This document shows, piece by piece, positions 1 to 6,430 of a DNA stretch of 8,272 nucleotides. The notes beneath the pieces were generated by a model. It was not told the origin of the DNA, did no database searches, and was given only the letters and a program-made list of their open reading frames with translations. The translations under genes and the position numbers were made by a program. Numbering within the stretch: position 1 is the first letter of the stretch; the number at the start of each line of letters is the position of its first letter. This stretch comes from JAUWBF01 sp043815125 (lineage in GTDB: Bacteria > Verrucomicrobiota > Verrucomicrobiia > Opitutales > Opitutaceae). The DNA is taken from contig JBDRJH010000102.1 in assembly GCA_043815125.1 (NCBI GenBank), positions 1 to 8,272 on the forward strand, in the 5' to 3' direction.

Positions 1-72
1 GCGCTGCTGCCCGACGTGCGGGAGCGGCTGATGCGCTCGCTAACCTCACGGCTTCCCCTCCGATCAAGATGA
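1..72 (+). CDS. 3' end of an unidentified upstream gene (partial)
   Basis: Only the last 23 sense codons and the stop are in the window, read in frame 1 and ending in TGA at 70-72. The visible tail begins ALLPDVRERLMRSL and is short, basic and probably helical. Nothing in it identifies a family. Two things support it as real coding sequence: nearly every codon third position is G or C, as in the genes downstream, and its stop overlaps the next start as ATGA at 69-72, the junction used five more times in this window. By position it is probably another member of the polysaccharide operon, but that is inference. Confidence 0.6.
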   Translation, partial: ALLPDVRERLMRSLTSRLPLRSR

Positions 73-971
73 CTCCCGGACGTCTACTTTGGCTGGCTCG
101 TCGCGACTTGGCGCGCGGCTGGTCCGCCAGTTGGCATGATCACGCGGTGCGCCCGCGCATCCGCGGCTGGACCAATCCGCATGGCGCGCTTCCGCCGGAG
201 ACGCTGCCCATCCACGTGGTCGCGGGAAAAAATCATAGCGACATGGCCCTCTGGATGCTCGCCGGCTTTTTTTATCACACCGCAAGGAACTGGCCGGTGG
301 TTCTCCATGACGACGGCACGTTGGATCCGTCGCAGCTGGAGACATGGCAGGGCCGCGGCCTCAGGCTGCGCGTGGTCGGACGCCTTGAGGCCGACGACAT
401 CACCGCGCCGGCACTGCGCGCCTGTCCGCTGCTGGCGGGCTACCGCGCCGCGCACCCGCTTGGCATCAAGTTGGTCGACGTGCCGCATCTTCTGAACGGC
501 GGCCGCGGCATGCTGCTGGACGCGGATATCGCGTTTTTCGCCCGCCCGGCCGAGATCCTCGACTGGGCCGACGGGCACGATGTGCGCGCGAGCTGGTTCA
601 ACGCCGACGTCGGCGAGGCGAGCAACGTTCCGCCGGACGTGGCGCTCGCCAAATTCGGCGTCACTCTCTGGAGACGCGTCAACAGCGGCCTCTGCCTGCT
701 GGGACAGGACGTGATGGACCCGGACTTTTGCGAAGCGGTGCTCCGCGAGGGCACCATCCTGCGCGGCCACGTCTGGCGCGTGGAGCAGACTCTTTTCGCC
801 TTGAACGCGTCGCGGGCGGGGCGCGGCGGACTGCTGCCGGGCAGCTATGAGGTCTCGCTCGACAAACACGCCGGCGAGGGCTGCGTCGCCCGCCACTACG
901 TCGGCCAGGTCCGGGATCGACTGTGGGCCGAGGGCGTCCGGCGCCTGGCGCCCCTGGTATTGCAACGATGA
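69..971 (+). CDS. GT-A-like glycosyltransferase with DxD and C-terminal HYxG motif
   Basis: A 300-residue protein with no signal peptide or membrane segment, so probably cytosolic. After a basic N-terminus (about 1-45) comes a Rossmann-like half containing VVLHDDGTLDP (77-87). A likely metal- and nucleotide-sugar-binding DAD sits at 151-153 in LLDADIAFFARP. An NSG follows at 205-207, EQT at 239-241 and HYVG at 276-279. In GT8-type enzymes a DxD plus a distal His in an HFxG-like motif bind the divalent metal; the order here suggests the same arrangement, by analogy. Sugar donor and acceptor cannot be told from sequence. The protein is a distant relative of the one at 7305-8201, sharing these motifs in the same order. 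The start at 69 is chosen because it forms ATGA with the upstream stop. The frame is open back to position 3, so a longer N-terminus cannot be fully excluded. The next gene overlaps its stop. Confidence 0.8.
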   Translation: MTPGRLLWLARRDLARGWSASWHDHAVRPRIRGWTNPHGALPPETLPIHVVAGKNHSDMALWMLAGFFYHTARNWPVVLHDDGTLDPSQLETWQGRGLRLRVVGRLEADDITAPALRACPLLAGYRAAHPLGIKLVDVPHLLNGGRGMLLDADIAFFARPAEILDWADGHDVRASWFNADVGEASNVPPDVALAKFGVTLWRRVNSGLCLLGQDVMDPDFCEAVLREGTILRGHVWRVEQTLFALNASRAGRGGLLPGSYEVSLDKHAGEGCVARHYVGQVRDRLWAEGVRRLAPLVLQR

Positions 972-1984
972 ACGTGCTGTTCGCGCCGGACTACCGTCCG
1001 GGAAATCCCTATCAGGCCAATCTGGCGACGGCGCTCGAGTCGACCGGCGGATGCACCGTGTCATTCCCGTCCGGATACCGCCGCGGGCTTCCCCTTGCGC
1101 GCATGCTGCGCGACGTTCGGCCCGACCTGCTTCATCTGCACTGGCCCGAGGCCTACTGCGACCATCGGGGGCCGGCGGGTTTTGCCCGCCAGTGGCGGCT
1201 TGCGCTCGACCTTGCCTTGGCGGGACGCACCGCGCCCTACGTGATGACCGCGCACAACCTGTGGCCCCACCACCTTCCACGGACCGCCGGCCTCCGCTTT
1301 TCGCTGGGGCGCGCCTACCGCGGAGCCCGCGCGGTGATCGCCCATTCGGCCGAGGCCGCACGACTGGTCGGCGAGCAATGGGGGGTGCCCTCCGAGGCCA
1401 TCAGGGTGATCCCGCACGGCAACCTCGTCGAGCACCTCCCAACGCCCGTCGACCGGCCAGGCGAAGCTCCCTTCGCGCTGAACTTCGGCGTGATCGCCCC
1501 CTACAAGGGACTCGAAGAGCTGATCGCCTGCTGGCGCCGCCACCGGCCCGGCCTGCCCCTTCGCATCGTCGGCATCGTCAATGATCCCGACTATCCGCCC
1601 CGGCTCGCCCGCCTCGTCGATGGCGACGAAATCATCCAGCTGAGACCGGGCAAGCTGGCCGACGAGGACCTCGCCGCCACCGTGAGCGCGGCCAAGGTCG
1701 TCATCATCAATCACTCCGCCGGATTGACCTCGGGCGTGGCGTCGCTGGCGCGTTCGCTGGCGACCAACATCCTGCTGCCCGCCAGACTCGCCGCCGTCGA
1801 CCTCATGGAGCCGCATCCGTCCGTGTTTCGTTTCGAGAGCCTCCAGACAGACTTTCCCCGGAAGCTCGCGGCCGCGCTGCAAACACCGCGACAACCCATC
1901 GATCCGCATTGGTGGCGCGCCACGTCATGGGAAAACATCGCCGGGATCACCCTCGATCTCTACCGCACCGCCGTCGGCGGGTGA
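968..1984 (+). CDS. GT-B fold glycosyltransferase (GT4-like, atypical C-terminal motif)
   Basis: A 338-residue cytosolic protein that looks like a two-domain GT-B transferase. The N-terminal (acceptor) half has LLHLHWPE (54-61), TAHNLWPH (94-101) and AHSAEA (125-130), a pattern common in bacterial GT4-type and related sugar transferases. The linker carries VIPHGN (147-152), followed by FGVIAPYKGLEEL (173-185), which opens the donor-binding Rossmann half, and LRIVG (198-202). Where GT4 enzymes usually carry EX7E it has INHSAGLTSGVASLARS (247-263), with no Glu pair, so its donor phosphate contacts must differ. Donor and acceptor are unknown. The ATG at 968 overlaps the previous stop as ATGA. 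An in-frame ATG at 923 exists, but it would overlap the upstream gene by 49 bases and precede the natural MNVLFAPDYRPG beta-strand start. A 93-base gap follows. Confidence 0.87.
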   Translation: MNVLFAPDYRPGNPYQANLATALESTGGCTVSFPSGYRRGLPLARMLRDVRPDLLHLHWPEAYCDHRGPAGFARQWRLALDLALAGRTAPYVMTAHNLWPHHLPRTAGLRFSLGRAYRGARAVIAHSAEAARLVGEQWGVPSEAIRVIPHGNLVEHLPTPVDRPGEAPFALNFGVIAPYKGLEELIACWRRHRPGLPLRIVGIVNDPDYPPRLARLVDGDEIIQLRPGKLADEDLAATVSAAKVVIINHSAGLTSGVASLARSLATNILLPARLAAVDLMEPHPSVFRFESLQTDFPRKLAAALQTPRQPIDPHWWRATSWENIAGITLDLYRTAVGG

Positions 1985-2077
1985 TCCTCGATGGCGACTT
2001 CGACTTCATGCGGTCGCCGACCGCCGCCTGGCAGGCCCCGTCATCACGCAACCTCCCCGCTTTGCATTGATCACCCC
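1985..2077 (+). other. Intergenic gap with a small GC hairpin
   Basis: This is the longest gap in the window if the methyltransferase starts at 2078. It holds a perfect 7-base inverted repeat with a one-base centre at 2010-2024 (GCGGTCG, C, CGACCGC), realistically a 6-bp stem with a 3-base loop. No T-run follows, so it is not a standard intrinsic terminator. I see no convincing -10/-35 pair and no purine-rich ribosome-binding site. An ATG at 1991 lies in frame with the methyltransferase and would turn most of this gap into a 29-residue N-terminal extension. Confidence 0.4.
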
Positions 2078-2779
2078 ATGATTTCGAATCCCTTCATCGG
2101 AAAACTGACTTCAGTATTGCTCGGCTACTGGAGACCCGTGCTGAACAAGGAGACCGACGCCATCGGCCTTTTTCATGCCGCACTGGCCTTCCCCCTTTGG
2201 ATTTACGAGATGCTCAAGCCGGCGAAAAAACCCGTCCCGTGGATGAACGCCAAGGCGGTTCGCGAGTTGTCCAAACTCTCCGGGCATGGCATCAGGGTTT
2301 TCGAGTATGGCAGCGGTTCCTCCACCTTGTATTTCCTATCCCGGGGATGTCACACCTTCAGCATTGAACATGACTCCGACTGGCATGCCAAAGTCGCCGC
2401 GATGGTGAATGCCTCGGCCGCCCGGACGCTGCTGCTGGTGCCGCCCGAAACCCGCACCGCCCTCAACTCGGCGTTCGCCTCGCAAAAGAAGGAGTTTGGC
2501 GGGCTGGCATTCGAGCGCTACGTCAAATCGATCGATGCGCATCCGGACGGCTATTTCGACATGGTGCTGGTGGACGGTCGGGCCAGGGCCGCTTGCGCCC
2601 GGCAAGCATGGCCAAAAATCAAGCCGGGAGGCTACTTGGTTTACGACAATCTTGAGCGTGCCCGGTATGGCGACTCGTTTCATGAATTCACCCAAGGGCG
2701 TCATTACTCCATCAAGTCCGGCCGGCTCAGGGGCGGCTCCATCGTTGCGCAAACCGGCTTTGTGCAAAAGGAGGCCTGA
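2078..2779 (+). CDS. Class I SAM-dependent methyltransferase
   Basis: A 233-residue protein with the Rossmann-like methyltransferase layout. Motif I, the SAM-binding glycine loop, is VFEYGSGSST (74-83). The acidic end of strand 2 is in FSIEHD (94-99). Strand 4 is FDMVLVDGRAR (160-170), and strand 5 with its loop is KPGGYLVYDN (182-191). The VDGR...DN pair resembles metal-assisted O-methyltransferases, so methylation of a sugar hydroxyl in the locus product is a reasonable inference; the substrate is not readable. I prefer the ATG at 2078. An in-frame ATG at 1991 would add 29 residues rich in Pro, Arg and His that look unlike a folded domain. Neither start has a Shine-Dalgarno sequence. The gene is markedly less GC-rich than its neighbours (hand counts 33/60 at 2161-2220 and 32/60 at 2281-2340) and is not overlapped on either side, which suggests separate acquisition. 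Confidence 0.85.
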   Translation: MISNPFIGKLTSVLLGYWRPVLNKETDAIGLFHAALAFPLWIYEMLKPAKKPVPWMNAKAVRELSKLSGHGIRVFEYGSGSSTLYFLSRGCHTFSIEHDSDWHAKVAAMVNASAARTLLLVPPETRTALNSAFASQKKEFGGLAFERYVKSIDAHPDGYFDMVLVDGRARAACARQAWPKIKPGGYLVYDNLERARYGDSFHEFTQGRHYSIKSGRLRGGSIVAQTGFVQKEA

Positions 2780-2810
2780 GCGCACAACCCGTTCCTGATC
2801 CCGTGGCATC

Positions 2811-3842
2811 ATGACCATAGCCATTATCGGCACTTTTCAAAGCGGTGTCCGCGGCACGTTGACCGGCTCCCTGTGCCGCCTCCTGGAGAGCCTGGGGGTC
2901 CCCCACCGTGTGCTTGATTTGGATCGCCTCATGAACCAGCCGGAGACTTCACGCTTCCGCCTGGCCAAACAAAGGCTTCTCGCGTGGAAACTGCGCCATC
3001 TCGCCGATTACGATCTCATCATCGTCATCAGCACGATTCCCCACGCGTTTCGGAAGGATTTCGCGGTCGAGGCGCTCCGCCAGCACGCCCCGCAGGCTCC
3101 TGTTGTGCTGGCCGCGAACCTCTACCTGCCCTCACGCCCTCATTTTATCGCCGCCCTGCGCGACGAGGGACACCACGGGCTGGGACGCTACGACCACTAC
3201 TTGTGCACGTCCGTCCACAACGTCCACCCCGTGCCCCGCGGTCCGCAGCCGGCGACCCTGATCGGTCTGCGCCTCGACGGCCGTCTGCTCCACCCCGGTC
3301 CGGCTCGCCCGCTGAGCGCCCTGCTCGATTTTGAGCGACCCGGCGGAGAAGAGCGACGCGCCGAGGAGGTCCGCGCGCTGAAGGAGGCGGGCATCCCGCA
3401 CGAACAACTCGGCGGAACCTTGTCCTACCCGGACCTGTGCGCCCGGTATCGGCAAAGCGGTCTGTTTTTCCTGTCGTTCGGGGAATCTTTCGGGGTGCCC
3501 CTGTGCGAGGCCCAGGCCTGCGGCTCCTACATTGTCACCCCATCCGCAAACTGGTGCCAGGCCCATCAGATCAAGCAGGACATCCACCTTCCCGGACCGG
3601 GACGCTTGAACGAAAATTTCATCGTCTACGACGACATCGACGACCTGAAGCACAAGCTGTCCACTCTGGACCGTCGGCACGACCCCCTGCGCGTGAGACG
3701 GCGCGTCGAGGCGGACTTCCCTCACTATCTGCAGGGCGATCCGGACGCCTTGGCGACTTTCCTTGAACGCTGTCGCGCCGGCGACATCCATGCCGACTCC
3801 CATCGGGCGTTTCCGTTCGACGGCATTTTTCCCGAAACATGA
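2811..3842 (+). CDS. GT4-type glycosyltransferase
   Basis: A 343-residue protein with GT-B architecture. The N-terminal half starts with a short strand and Gly-containing loop (TIAIIGTFQSGVRGT, 2-16) and contains DLIIVISTIPHAF (68-80). The C-terminal half carries LSFGESFGVPLCEAQACG (221-238), in which E225 and E233 form the EX7E motif that contacts the donor in GT4 enzymes. The region before it (SYPDLCARYRQSGLFF, 205-220) fits the helix and strand that normally precede that motif. It presumably transfers one sugar of the surface glycan from a nucleotide sugar; which sugar is unknown. No membrane segments are visible. It starts 31 bases after the methyltransferase stop, without a well-placed ribosome-binding site, and its stop overlaps the next start as ATGA at 3839-3842. 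Confidence 0.86.
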   Translation: MTIAIIGTFQSGVRGTLTGSLCRLLESLGVPHRVLDLDRLMNQPETSRFRLAKQRLLAWKLRHLADYDLIIVISTIPHAFRKDFAVEALRQHAPQAPVVLAANLYLPSRPHFIAALRDEGHHGLGRYDHYLCTSVHNVHPVPRGPQPATLIGLRLDGRLLHPGPARPLSALLDFERPGGEERRAEEVRALKEAGIPHEQLGGTLSYPDLCARYRQSGLFFLSFGESFGVPLCEAQACGSYIVTPSANWCQAHQIKQDIHLPGPGRLNENFIVYDDIDDLKHKLSTLDRRHDPLRVRRRVEADFPHYLQGDPDALATFLERCRAGDIHADSHRAFPFDGIFPET

Positions 3843-4795
3843 GTCCACGTCCGACGGTTTCGATCCTGATCCCCTGCCGCGACGCGGCCCGGTGGATACG
3901 CGCGACGGTCGACAGCGCATTGGCGCAGACCCACCCCGACATCGAGGTCATCGTCTTCGACGACGGCTCTTCCGACCGCAGTCCGGAGATCCTCGGCGAA
4001 TTTGCCGACGCCCGCCTGCGGGTGCTGCGGGGGCCCGGCGAGGGAGGCAATTTCGCGCGCAACAAACTGCTCGCAGCGGCCTCCGGCGAATGGGTGCAAT
4101 ACCTTGACGCCGACGATTGCCTGTTGCCCGGAAAAACTTCCCGGCAGTTGGCCGAGGCCGGGGACGACGTCCACTCGGCGGATGCGCTCCTCAGCCCGGT
4201 GCTGGAGGAAACCTGGCGCGACAACCTGCCGACGGACCGTGTCGCCGGCCCACTTTCCGCCGAGACCGATCTGCTCGCCCTGTGGTTTTCCTGGCGTTTC
4301 CCCCAGACCGGCGGCCCCCTTTGGCGGGCCTCCGCGTTGCGGCGCATCGGCGGATGGAACGAAAGCATGCCCTGCTGCCAGGACAACGAACTGGCCATGC
4401 GCGCCCTTCAGGCAAACCTGCGCTGGAGCATCTGTCCGACCGCCGGCGCCGTCTACCGCATATGGTCCGACGACACGCTCTGTCGCCGCGATGTGCCGCG
4501 GGTGCTCCGGGTGCGTGACGAACTCACGGTCTCGATGCTCGACTGGCTGCGCGCGCGCGGCCAACTGACGGAAGAACGAGAACTCGCCGCCGGGCAGGCG
4601 TTTTTCGAAATGGCCCGGACCCTTGCCAAGACCGATCCGGCCTGCGCGGCCGACTATTATCACGAGCGTCGCCGCAGGTTCCTCGTTTGCGCCAGAGGCT
4701 CCGCCGCCCCGCTGGCTTACCGGACGATGCTCGCGCTCGGAGGGTTCGCCTTTGCCGAAAAAATCGCCCGTTTCCGGCGCGGCCCCCGTTCATGA
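3839..4795 (+). CDS. GT2 family glycosyltransferase
   Basis: A 318-residue GT-A fold enzyme with the standard GT2 signature. The first strand is VSILIPCRDAARWI (7-20), followed by VDSALAQTHPDIEVIVFDDGSSD (24-46), whose DDGSSD binds the nucleotide. WVQYLDADD (85-93) supplies the metal-binding DAD. RRIGGWNE (168-175) and CCQDNELAMRA (179-189) follow; QDNE occupies the position of the ED-type catalytic base motif. A C-terminal helical region of about 110 residues lacks the hydrophobic segments seen in processive synthases, so this is most likely a single-addition cytosolic transferase. Donor and acceptor are unknown. Its start is coupled to the previous stop by ATGA; 43 bases separate its stop from the next start. 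Confidence 0.92.
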   Translation: MSPRPTVSILIPCRDAARWIRATVDSALAQTHPDIEVIVFDDGSSDRSPEILGEFADARLRVLRGPGEGGNFARNKLLAAASGEWVQYLDADDCLLPGKTSRQLAEAGDDVHSADALLSPVLEETWRDNLPTDRVAGPLSAETDLLALWFSWRFPQTGGPLWRASALRRIGGWNESMPCCQDNELAMRALQANLRWSICPTAGAVYRIWSDDTLCRRDVPRVLRVRDELTVSMLDWLRARGQLTEERELAAGQAFFEMARTLAKTDPACAADYYHERRRRFLVCARGSAAPLAYRTMLALGGFAFAEKIARFRRGPRS

Positions 4796-4838
4796 CGGTG
4801 AGGCTTGGCATATCAGAACACACTGCCCGGATCACCCG
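4796..4838 (+). other. 43-base intergenic gap before the poly-C gene
   Basis: A short non-coding stretch between the GT2 stop and the ATG at 4839. It contains no recognisable Shine-Dalgarno sequence, terminator or promoter. The nine bases before the ATG are GATCACCCG, matching eight of nine bases of the GATCACCCC in front of the methyltransferase ATG at 2078. Confidence 0.35.
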
Positions 4839-5891
4839 ATGCCCCCCCCCTCATCCCCTCCCGACGTAACCACCGTCTACTCGCGACACAGCTCGCTCAG
4901 TCAGCGCTCCGGCTACGACCGCATCGCCGGCGGACTGAACGCGCGGGAAATCGTCGCGCCGCGCGGCGACCCCGCCACCGCCCTGGGGCGGTTCGGATCG
5001 CGTTTGCTCAGGTGCGGCTCGGCCAGCCGCTGGTATCAGGGCAGCTCCGCGACGGTGGAGTGGAGGGCGGCACGCTTGTTGCGAAAAGAACCTCCCGGCA
5101 TACTTCACTACCTGTGGGCCGACCTCGATCTGGGCTATCTCGCGCCGCTGGTCCACCGGCTGAGTCCGCGCACCAAACTGGTCGGCACACTGCACAACCC
5201 GCCCTTCATGCTGGACGAGGTCATGCGCTTTCCCGGGGTCTTCCGGCACTTTGACGCGCTCATCCTCATGAGCACCCATCAGGCCGATCATCTGGCGCGG
5301 ATGGGCGTGGACCGCGCGAAGTTGCACGTCATTCCCCACGGGGTCGACACCGACTATTTCCGACCGGCGCCGTGCCTGCGGCAGGATCCCTTTCGCGTGC
5401 TCTCCGTCGGCGGGCACCTGCGGGATTTCGATCTGCTCAAGGAAGTCTGCTCCGCCCTGCCACGCGTGCGATTCGAGATTGTCGGACCGGCCGCGCAAGC
5501 TCCGCGCTTCGCCGCCCTGACCAACGTCGACTATCGCCATGGCATCGACGACGACCAACTCGCCGAGGCCTATCGGTCCGCCTCCTGCCTCCTGCTCACC
5601 CTGGTCGACGCCACCGCGAACAACTCGCTGCTGGAGGCCCTGGCCAGCGGACTGCCCGTGGTGTCCGAAAACATCGGCGGAGTGCCCGACTACGTTGACG
5701 ACACCTGCGCGGAGCTGGTCCCCCCCAAGTCGCTGGCGGGCCTGACCCGCGCCATCGAGCGACTGGCCGCCGACCCGACCCGGACCGCGGGCATGGGAGC
5801 CGCCGCGCGCCGCCGCGCGGAAACCTTGGGATGGACGGCGGTATCCGCCCGCACCAAGAATCTCTACGCCTCCCTGCTCTCCGCCCCATGA
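4839..5891 (+). CDS. GT4-type glycosyltransferase
   Basis: A 350-residue GT-B transferase. The N-terminal half opens with TTVYSRHSSLSQRSGYDRI (11-29), where the SGYDR segment gives the usual acceptor-domain loop, and has LVGTLHNPPF (114-123). The linker carries HVIPHGVDTDYF (163-174), a classic GT4 hallmark. The donor domain begins FRVLSVGGHLRDF (185-197), then RFEIVGP (211-217), and ends in NNSLLEALASGLPVVSENIG (261-280). The second Glu of EX7E is E266, but the first is Ala258. The start at 4839 is chosen because the next upstream in-frame ATG (4623) lies deep inside the previous gene. The start codon is followed directly by nine C, coding for three prolines; a change of one base there would destroy the frame. 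It probably adds one sugar to the locus glycan. Its stop overlaps the acetyltransferase start as ATGA. Confidence 0.9.
   Translation: MPPPSSPPDVTTVYSRHSSLSQRSGYDRIAGGLNAREIVAPRGDPATALGRFGSRLLRCGSASRWYQGSSATVEWRAARLLRKEPPGILHYLWADLDLGYLAPLVHRLSPRTKLVGTLHNPPFMLDEVMRFPGVFRHFDALILMSTHQADHLARMGVDRAKLHVIPHGVDTDYFRPAPCLRQDPFRVLSVGGHLRDFDLLKEVCSALPRVRFEIVGPAAQAPRFAALTNVDYRHGIDDDQLAEAYRSASCLLLTLVDATANNSLLEALASGLPVVSENIGGVPDYVDDTCAELVPPKSLAGLTRAIERLAADPTRTAGMGAAARRRAETLGWTAVSARTKNLYASLLSAP
4842..4850 (+). repeat. Nine-base poly-C tract directly after a start codon
   Basis: Nine consecutive C follow the ATG at 4839-4841 and encode Pro2-Pro4 of the glycosyltransferase. Loss of one C gives a stop at TAA 4867-4869, leaving a nine-residue peptide. 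Gain of one C moves reading into a frame that stays open to about 5254 before stopping. Tracts like this control phase-variable glycosyltransferases in some bacteria. Length nine is modest, and C-runs arise easily in high-GC DNA, so switching is a hypothesis. Confidence 0.75.
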
Positions 5892-6430
5892 TCACACGAC
5901 TTGTCCACGCCCTCGGCTCCCGCCTTCGGGCCGTCCGCCTGCGCATGCGCGGGGCCCGGCTGGAGGGCCCCGTCTGGCTGCGCGACATCGAGGTGCCGTC
6001 CCATGCCGGCGGCATCCGCCTCGGCGCGGGCGCGGCCCTCGACCGCGGAGTCACCCTGCTGGTGTGCGAAAAAACCTCCCCGGGCGGCGCCATCCGCATC
6101 GGTTCCAGGGTCTACATCAACCGCCACACCATGATCGACGCGTCCGTTGGCATCGAGATCGGCGACGACTGCATGATCGGCCCGTTTTGCTACATCACCG
6201 ACCACGATCACTCCATGGGCGAAAACGGCCGCCCGGCGGCCGGACGGCTCGTCGGCCTTCCGGTCAAACTGGAGCCGGGTTGCTGGATCGGCGCCCACGT
6301 GACCATTCTCAAGGGTGTGCGCATCGGCGCCGGCGCCATCGTGGGCGCCGGCTCGGTCGTCACCAAGGATATCCCGGCCGGGGCGGTTTTCGCGGGTAAT
6401 CCGGCCAGGGCCATCCGCCCCCGCGCATGA
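5888..6430 (+). CDS. Hexapeptide-repeat (LbH) O-acetyltransferase
   Basis: A 180-residue protein of the left-handed beta-helix acyltransferase superfamily (WcaF / maltose O-acetyltransferase type), which moves acetyl from acetyl-CoA to a sugar hydroxyl. A short basic N-terminal helix (1-24) precedes hexapeptide coils from IRLGAG (43-48) onward, with AIRIGSRVYINRH (68-80) and IEIGDDCMIGPFCYI (89-103). The loop TDHDH (104-108) holds the likely catalytic histidine. The final coils are CWIGAHVTILKGVRIGAGA (132-150) and IVGAGSVVTKDI (151-162), capped by the family's usual AGNPARAIR (169-177). Such proteins act as cytosolic trimers. In this operon it most likely acetylates a sugar of the polysaccharide or its precursor. 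Both ends are ATGA overlaps (5888-5891 and 6427-6430), so translation should be tied to the flanking transferases. Confidence 0.92.
   Translation: MITRLVHALGSRLRAVRLRMRGARLEGPVWLRDIEVPSHAGGIRLGAGAALDRGVTLLVCEKTSPGGAIRIGSRVYINRHTMIDASVGIEIGDDCMIGPFCYITDHDHSMGENGRPAAGRLVGLPVKLEPGCWIGAHVTILKGVRIGAGAIVGAGSVVTKDIPAGAVFAGNPARAIRPRA

Noticed and set aside
3..68. Upstream in-frame extension of the gene at 69
   Set aside because: The frame is open to the window edge, but it lacks an ATG, and the ATG at 69 sits in an ATGA overlap like the other junctions. Frame 1 also has the expected G/C third positions up to the stop at 72.
84..1361. Minus-strand open frame of 425 codons
   Set aside because: It lies antisense to two transferase genes with clear motifs. 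Its translation is Arg/Ala/Gly-rich with no recognisable domain. Long antisense frames are expected in DNA with strongly GC-biased third positions.
2010..2024. Hairpin considered as an intrinsic terminator
   Set aside because: The stem is only about 6 bp and no T-run follows it; the operon continues on the same strand.
2766..2774. AAAAGGAGG, a strong Shine-Dalgarno look-alike before the gene at 2811
   Set aside because: It lies 36 bases upstream of the ATG, with no start codon at the right distance, and is accounted for by the Gln-Lys-Glu-Ala codons at the end of the methyltransferase gene.
5720..5726. Seven-C run inside the GT4 gene
   Set aside because: It is short, lies late in the gene and encodes part of a Val-Pro-Pro segment. 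It is not distinctive in DNA of this composition.
6320..6360. Palindromic GGCGCCGGCGCC and nearby repeated GGCGCCGG
   Set aside because: It is explained by the repeated Ile-Gly-Ala-Gly-type hexapeptide codons of the beta-helix acetyltransferase in GC-rich DNA.
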